In this document: piece after piece, positions 61,619-64,000 of the stretch | How positions within the stretch are numbered: position 1 is the stretch's first letter | Layout of the letters: every line of letters starts with the position of its first letter | Position numbers and translations under genes: made by a program | Notes under the pieces: generated by a model | Database searches by the model: none | Told to the model about the DNA's origin: nothing | The model's input: the letters and a program-made list of their open reading frames with translations, nothing else | Assembly: GCA_963747735.1 (NCBI GenBank) | Contig: CAVVGE010000021.1 | Span: forward strand, 53,559-117,558 | Direction of reading: 5' to 3' | DNA length: 64,000 nt | Source: AP-15 sp963747735 | GTDB lineage: Bacteria; Pseudomonadota; Alphaproteobacteria; ATCC43930; CGMCC-115725

Positions 61619-62500
61619 TCAGCGCTCGACGGTTTCGGCTTCGACCTGGTAGTGGTCGTCGAGGCCGATCAGGTCTTCGATCTCTTTGCGCAAGAGGGTG
61701 AACTGGTTGTCGCCGATCCCGGTGTAGCTCCCGGTGCGCTGCATTTCGCCGAGGGCTTCCTTGATGAAATGGACGGCGACCCCGAGCAATAATTGGGCGT
61801 CGATGCAGGCGCGGTAGCCCATGGCTTTGAGCCGGTCGAGGCCGTAGATCGGGCGGCCGTCGCGGTTGCCGCGGCTTTGCACCCAGACGAGCGGCACCTT
61901 GGCGAGCTTGGGGGCGGCTTCGGCCTCGGCGTCGTTGCGCGGGAAGAGGAGGCCGAGATCGGCGCCGACCTCGGCGGCGGCGTTGACGCGCCCGACCGCT
62001 TCGTCGAGGCCGAGTTCGCGGCAGGTGTCGGAGCGGGCGATAATCACAAAATCGGGGTCGGTGCGGTCGCGCTCGCGGCAGGCCCAGCGGATTTTGTCGA
62101 CAAATTCGGGCACCGGGACGGCGTGGGCGACGTATTTGTGATAATGCGCCCGCTTTGGATAGAGCTGGTCTTCGATATGGATGCCGGCGATCCCGGCGGC
62201 GGCGAACTCGCGCACCGTGCGCATCGTGTGCAAGGGCTCGCCAAAACCGGCGCCGGCATCGGCGACGAGCGGCACCGAGACCGCGCGCGCCACCTCGCCC
62301 GCCACCCGCACCTGCTCGTCCATCGTCAGGAGCGGCTCGGTGATCGCGCGCGAGGCGCCGGTCGCATAGCCGCCGGTATAGACCACCGGCGCGCCCGCTG
62401 CCTCGGCGAGCCGGCCCTCGATCGGCGTCGTTGCCGACGGCATGTAGAGAAATTCGCCGGAGGCGAGGAGCGCCCGCAGCCGGGCCGTTTTCGCGATCAT
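61619..62500 (-). CDS. Isocitrate lyase/PEP mutase family protein
   Basis: A 293-residue TIM-barrel protein of the ICL/PEPM superfamily. Signature regions: PVVYTGGYATGASRA, PLVADAGAGFGEPLHTMRTV and GIHIEDQLYPKRAHYHK (in place of the K-K-C-G-H motif of lyases), and IIARSDT. It probably cleaves C-C or C-P bonds of 2-oxo or 2-methyl acids; oxaloacetate decarboxylase or carboxyvinyl-type activity is possible. Followed upstream by the GYD gene. Confidence 0.87.
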   Translation of the reverse strand: MIAKTARLRALLASGEFLYMPSATTPIEGRLAEAAGAPVVYTGGYATGASRAITEPLLTMDEQVRVAGEVARAVSVPLVADAGAGFGEPLHTMRTVREFAAAGIAGIHIEDQLYPKRAHYHKYVAHAVPVPEFVDKIRWACRERDRTDPDFVIIARSDTCRELGLDEAVGRVNAAAEVGADLGLLFPRNDAEAEAAPKLAKVPLVWVQSRGNRDGRPIYGLDRLKAMGYRACIDAQLLLGVAVHFIKEALGEMQRTGSYTGIGDNQFTLLRKEIEDLIGLDDHYQVEAETVER

Positions 62501-62515
62501 GACGCGGTCTTTCGG

Positions 62516-62809
62516 TCAGCCGAGCGAGGTGATGATCTGGCGGTAGGCCGCCTCGGGAAACGCCTTCAAGGTTTTGGTCCGCACCGCCCCGGACATGCCG
62601 AGGAGCAAGGTGAAACGCGCTGCCACGGCGTCGTCCGGCGCCTCGTAGACCGCGACCAAATCATAGTCGCCCATCGTCATGTAGAGGCTTTTAAACTCGC
62701 CCCCCATATCGACCAGCGCCTTTTTTGCGGTGTCGAGCCGGCGCGGCGATTCCTTGACTTTTTGGGCGCCCTGGTCGGTCCAATTGGCCAGCATGACGTA
62801 GGTGGGCAT
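62516..62809 (-). CDS. GYD-domain protein
   Basis: A 97-residue ferredoxin-fold protein named for the Gly-Tyr-Asp motif (here MTMGDYDLVAVYEAPDD). PTYVMLANWTDQGAQKVKESPRR is the typical N-terminus. Function unknown. GGAGGAAGCCC precedes ATG 62809. It lies 15 bp before the ICL-like gene, so they are likely co-transcribed. Confidence 0.9.
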   Translation of the reverse strand: MPTYVMLANWTDQGAQKVKESPRRLDTAKKALVDMGGEFKSLYMTMGDYDLVAVYEAPDDAVAARFTLLLGMSGAVRTKTLKAFPEAAYRQIITSLG

Positions 62810-62894
62810 GGGCTTCCTCCCTGATCGAGACCCGGCCATTGTTGCTGCCGGGTATCATAGCATAAGGCGGGACACGAGCCGGGAGGGCGTTGGG

Positions 62895-63623
62895 ATGCGG
62901 TCGAGGGGATTGCGGCTTTTGCCGATGTGCGGGCTGGTGCTGATGTTTCTCGCGGGCATCGGCGGCGCGCGGGCCGGCAATCTGCAGGTCGTGCTCGCGG
63001 CCGGGGACGATGCTCAGCCGGTGTTCGACAACGCCGTCGCGGCGATGGCCGCGTGGCTGGAGGCGAGGGGGGTGCCGGCCGGCGACATTCATCGCCTGAG
63101 CGCCAGCCCGGCACAGGCGGGGAATTGGGCCGGGCTCTCGACGCTCGACAATTTGCTGCACAGCATCGAAGACCTTTCGGTGCGGCCGGGCGACCGCTGC
63201 CTGGTCTTTCTGACCTCGCATGGCGAGCGCGGCGAGGGGTTGTGGCTCGCCCGCTCGCAGACGGCATTGCACCCGGCTTCACTGGCGCGCGCGCTGGCGC
63301 AGGGCTGCGGCGCCGCACCGACCGTGGTCATCGTGTCGGGCTGCTATTCCGGCGGCTTTGCCCGCGGCGAGATGGCCCGGCCCAACCGCGTCATTATGAC
63401 CGCCGCGCGCGCCGACCGGCCGTCCTTTGGCTGCCAGGCCGAGCGCACCTACACGTTTTTCGATCAGTGCCTGCTGGCGGCGCTGCCGAAATCCGCGAGC
63501 TGGCGCGCCGCTTTTTCCGAAACCAGGCGATGCGTCGGCCGGATGGAGCGCGCCCGCGGCGAGCGGCCATCCGAGCCGCAAGCCTATTTCGGCAAGGCCG
63601 CCAGTCTGAAGATGCTCTTTTAA
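62895..63623 (+). CDS. C13 (legumain/caspase-like) peptidase, secreted
   Basis: A 242-residue protein with a signal peptide (GLRLLPMCGLVLMFLAGIGGARA). The catalytic dyad is in CLVFLTSHGERG (His) and VVIVSGCYSGGFARG (Cys), the clan CD pattern; NRVIMTAARADRPSFGCQAERTYTFFDQCLL is the family substrate region. GGGAGGGCG precedes ATG 62895. Such proteins cleave after Asn or Asp or act in anchoring. No partner substrate gene is adjacent. Confidence 0.82.
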   Translation: MRSRGLRLLPMCGLVLMFLAGIGGARAGNLQVVLAAGDDAQPVFDNAVAAMAAWLEARGVPAGDIHRLSASPAQAGNWAGLSTLDNLLHSIEDLSVRPGDRCLVFLTSHGERGEGLWLARSQTALHPASLARALAQGCGAAPTVVIVSGCYSGGFARGEMARPNRVIMTAARADRPSFGCQAERTYTFFDQCLLAALPKSASWRAAFSETRRCVGRMERARGERPSEPQAYFGKAASLKMLF

Positions 63624-63632
63624 GCCGCGCGG

Positions 63633-64000
63633 TCAGTGCGAGACGACGATCGGCACTTCGCCGCGGCGGCGGGTGACGGTGACGGCGACTTCGCCGCCGT
63701 GGCGGCGAAAGAGCACATCGGCGCTGCCGTTCTGCGCGCGCAGCCCGCGCATGTGCAGCTCGTCGAGAAAATCCGGCAGCATCGGGCGGTCGAAGCAGAT
63801 GGCGCCGGCGGCGGGATCGAAGCCGAGGCCGAGGCTCGCCTCGATCAAGGCGAAGACTGTGGCGGCGGCCCAGGCCTGCGGGATGCAGGCGACGGGATAA
63901 AGGGTGGGCGCGTTGAGCTTGCGCCACGGAAACCCGCAAAAGAGCTCAGGGAGCCGGCGCAGCTCCATATAGCCGGCGGCATCGAACAAGCCGCTGAAGA
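63633..64000 (-). CDS. Amylo-alpha-1,6-glucosidase/glycogen-debranching-type protein, C-terminal part (runs off the window)
   Basis: Only the last 120 or so residues are visible: ELFCGFPWRKLNAPTLYPVACIPQAWAAATVFALIEASLGL is the C-terminal (alpha/alpha)6 barrel of glycogen debranching-like enzymes. The tail ends RGEVPIVVSH. The reading frame is open to the end of the window, so the 5' part lies beyond it. It probably acts on alpha-glucans or trehalose-like sugars. Confidence 0.8.
   Translation of the reverse strand, partial: FSGLFDAAGYMELRRLPELFCGFPWRKLNAPTLYPVACIPQAWAAATVFALIEASLGLGFDPAAGAICFDRPMLPDFLDELHMRGLRAQNGSADVLFRRHGGEVAVTVTRRRGEVPIVVSH

Overview
The window is high-GC DNA with dense coding on both strands, short intergenic gaps and many ATGA or GTGA start/stop overlaps. 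Gene content points to an aerobic, soil-type alphaproteobacterium, of Rhodospirillales or Hyphomicrobiales character. The grounds are a form I CO dehydrogenase in the order coxM-coxS-coxL, several luciferase-like (LLM) flavin oxidoreductases, flavin monooxygenases, BluB, and a tRNA-Glu with encoded CCA. The taxonomic placement is inference; no rRNA is present.

Layout. 0.1-9 kb: a form II-like molybdenum hydroxylase large subunit, a decayed second copy of the coxL 3' end, a BrnT/HTH toxin-antitoxin pair, two orphan hypotheticals, then the intact coxMSL operon on the minus strand. 9-15 kb: an HD-domain protein, a flavoprotein dehydrogenase, a DUF3644 protein with a HEPN-like motif, a vapBC pair and a frameshifted flavin monooxygenase. 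15-20 kb: an MFS pump and the arsenic operon arsR-arsM-arsC-acr3. 20-26 kb: a broken adenylate cyclase, a di-haem peroxidase tail, an unusual SDR, and a nitric-oxide module (norS, a norY-senC hybrid, orf1, nsrR) with an NsrR operator. 25.7-29.6 kb: glmU-glmS and gph. 29.6-39.3 kb: an RTX exoprotein, a TVP38 membrane protein, two LLM oxidoreductases, a His-rich metal transporter with an XRE regulator, a CHRD protein, cytochrome b561, a frameshifted dehalogenase, a DUF72 protein and bluB. 39.4-46.4 kb: tRNA-Glu, a Tat-exported Hint protein with nine pentapeptide repeats, a MATE pump, a candidate structured small RNA, a methyltransferase, an amidohydrolase and an adenylate cyclase. 46.5-48.8 kb: an arsR-SRPBCC-DUF899-SRPBCC operon with a clear promoter and paired operators. 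48.9-56.4 kb: a frameshifted disulfide oxidoreductase, a MOSC-ferredoxin reductase fusion, and an LLM/Baeyer-Villiger cluster. 56.6-64 kb: miscellaneous metabolism, an M20/TRIC hybrid remnant, a C13 peptidase and a partial glycosidase.

Main themes. First, gas and redox metabolism: CO oxidation, an NO-responsive oxidase-like module, and many flavoenzymes. Second, genome decay: at least three deletion products (norY-senC, M20-TRIC, the coxL relic), two gene-tail relics and six genes broken by small lesions. The frameshifts could also be sequence errors. Third, two in-frame 15-bp minisatellites, one carrying the start codon of arsC. The most promising undescribed elements are the NsrR-controlled norS/norY-senC module and the approximately 144-nt promoter-structure-terminator RNA unit at 42855-42998.
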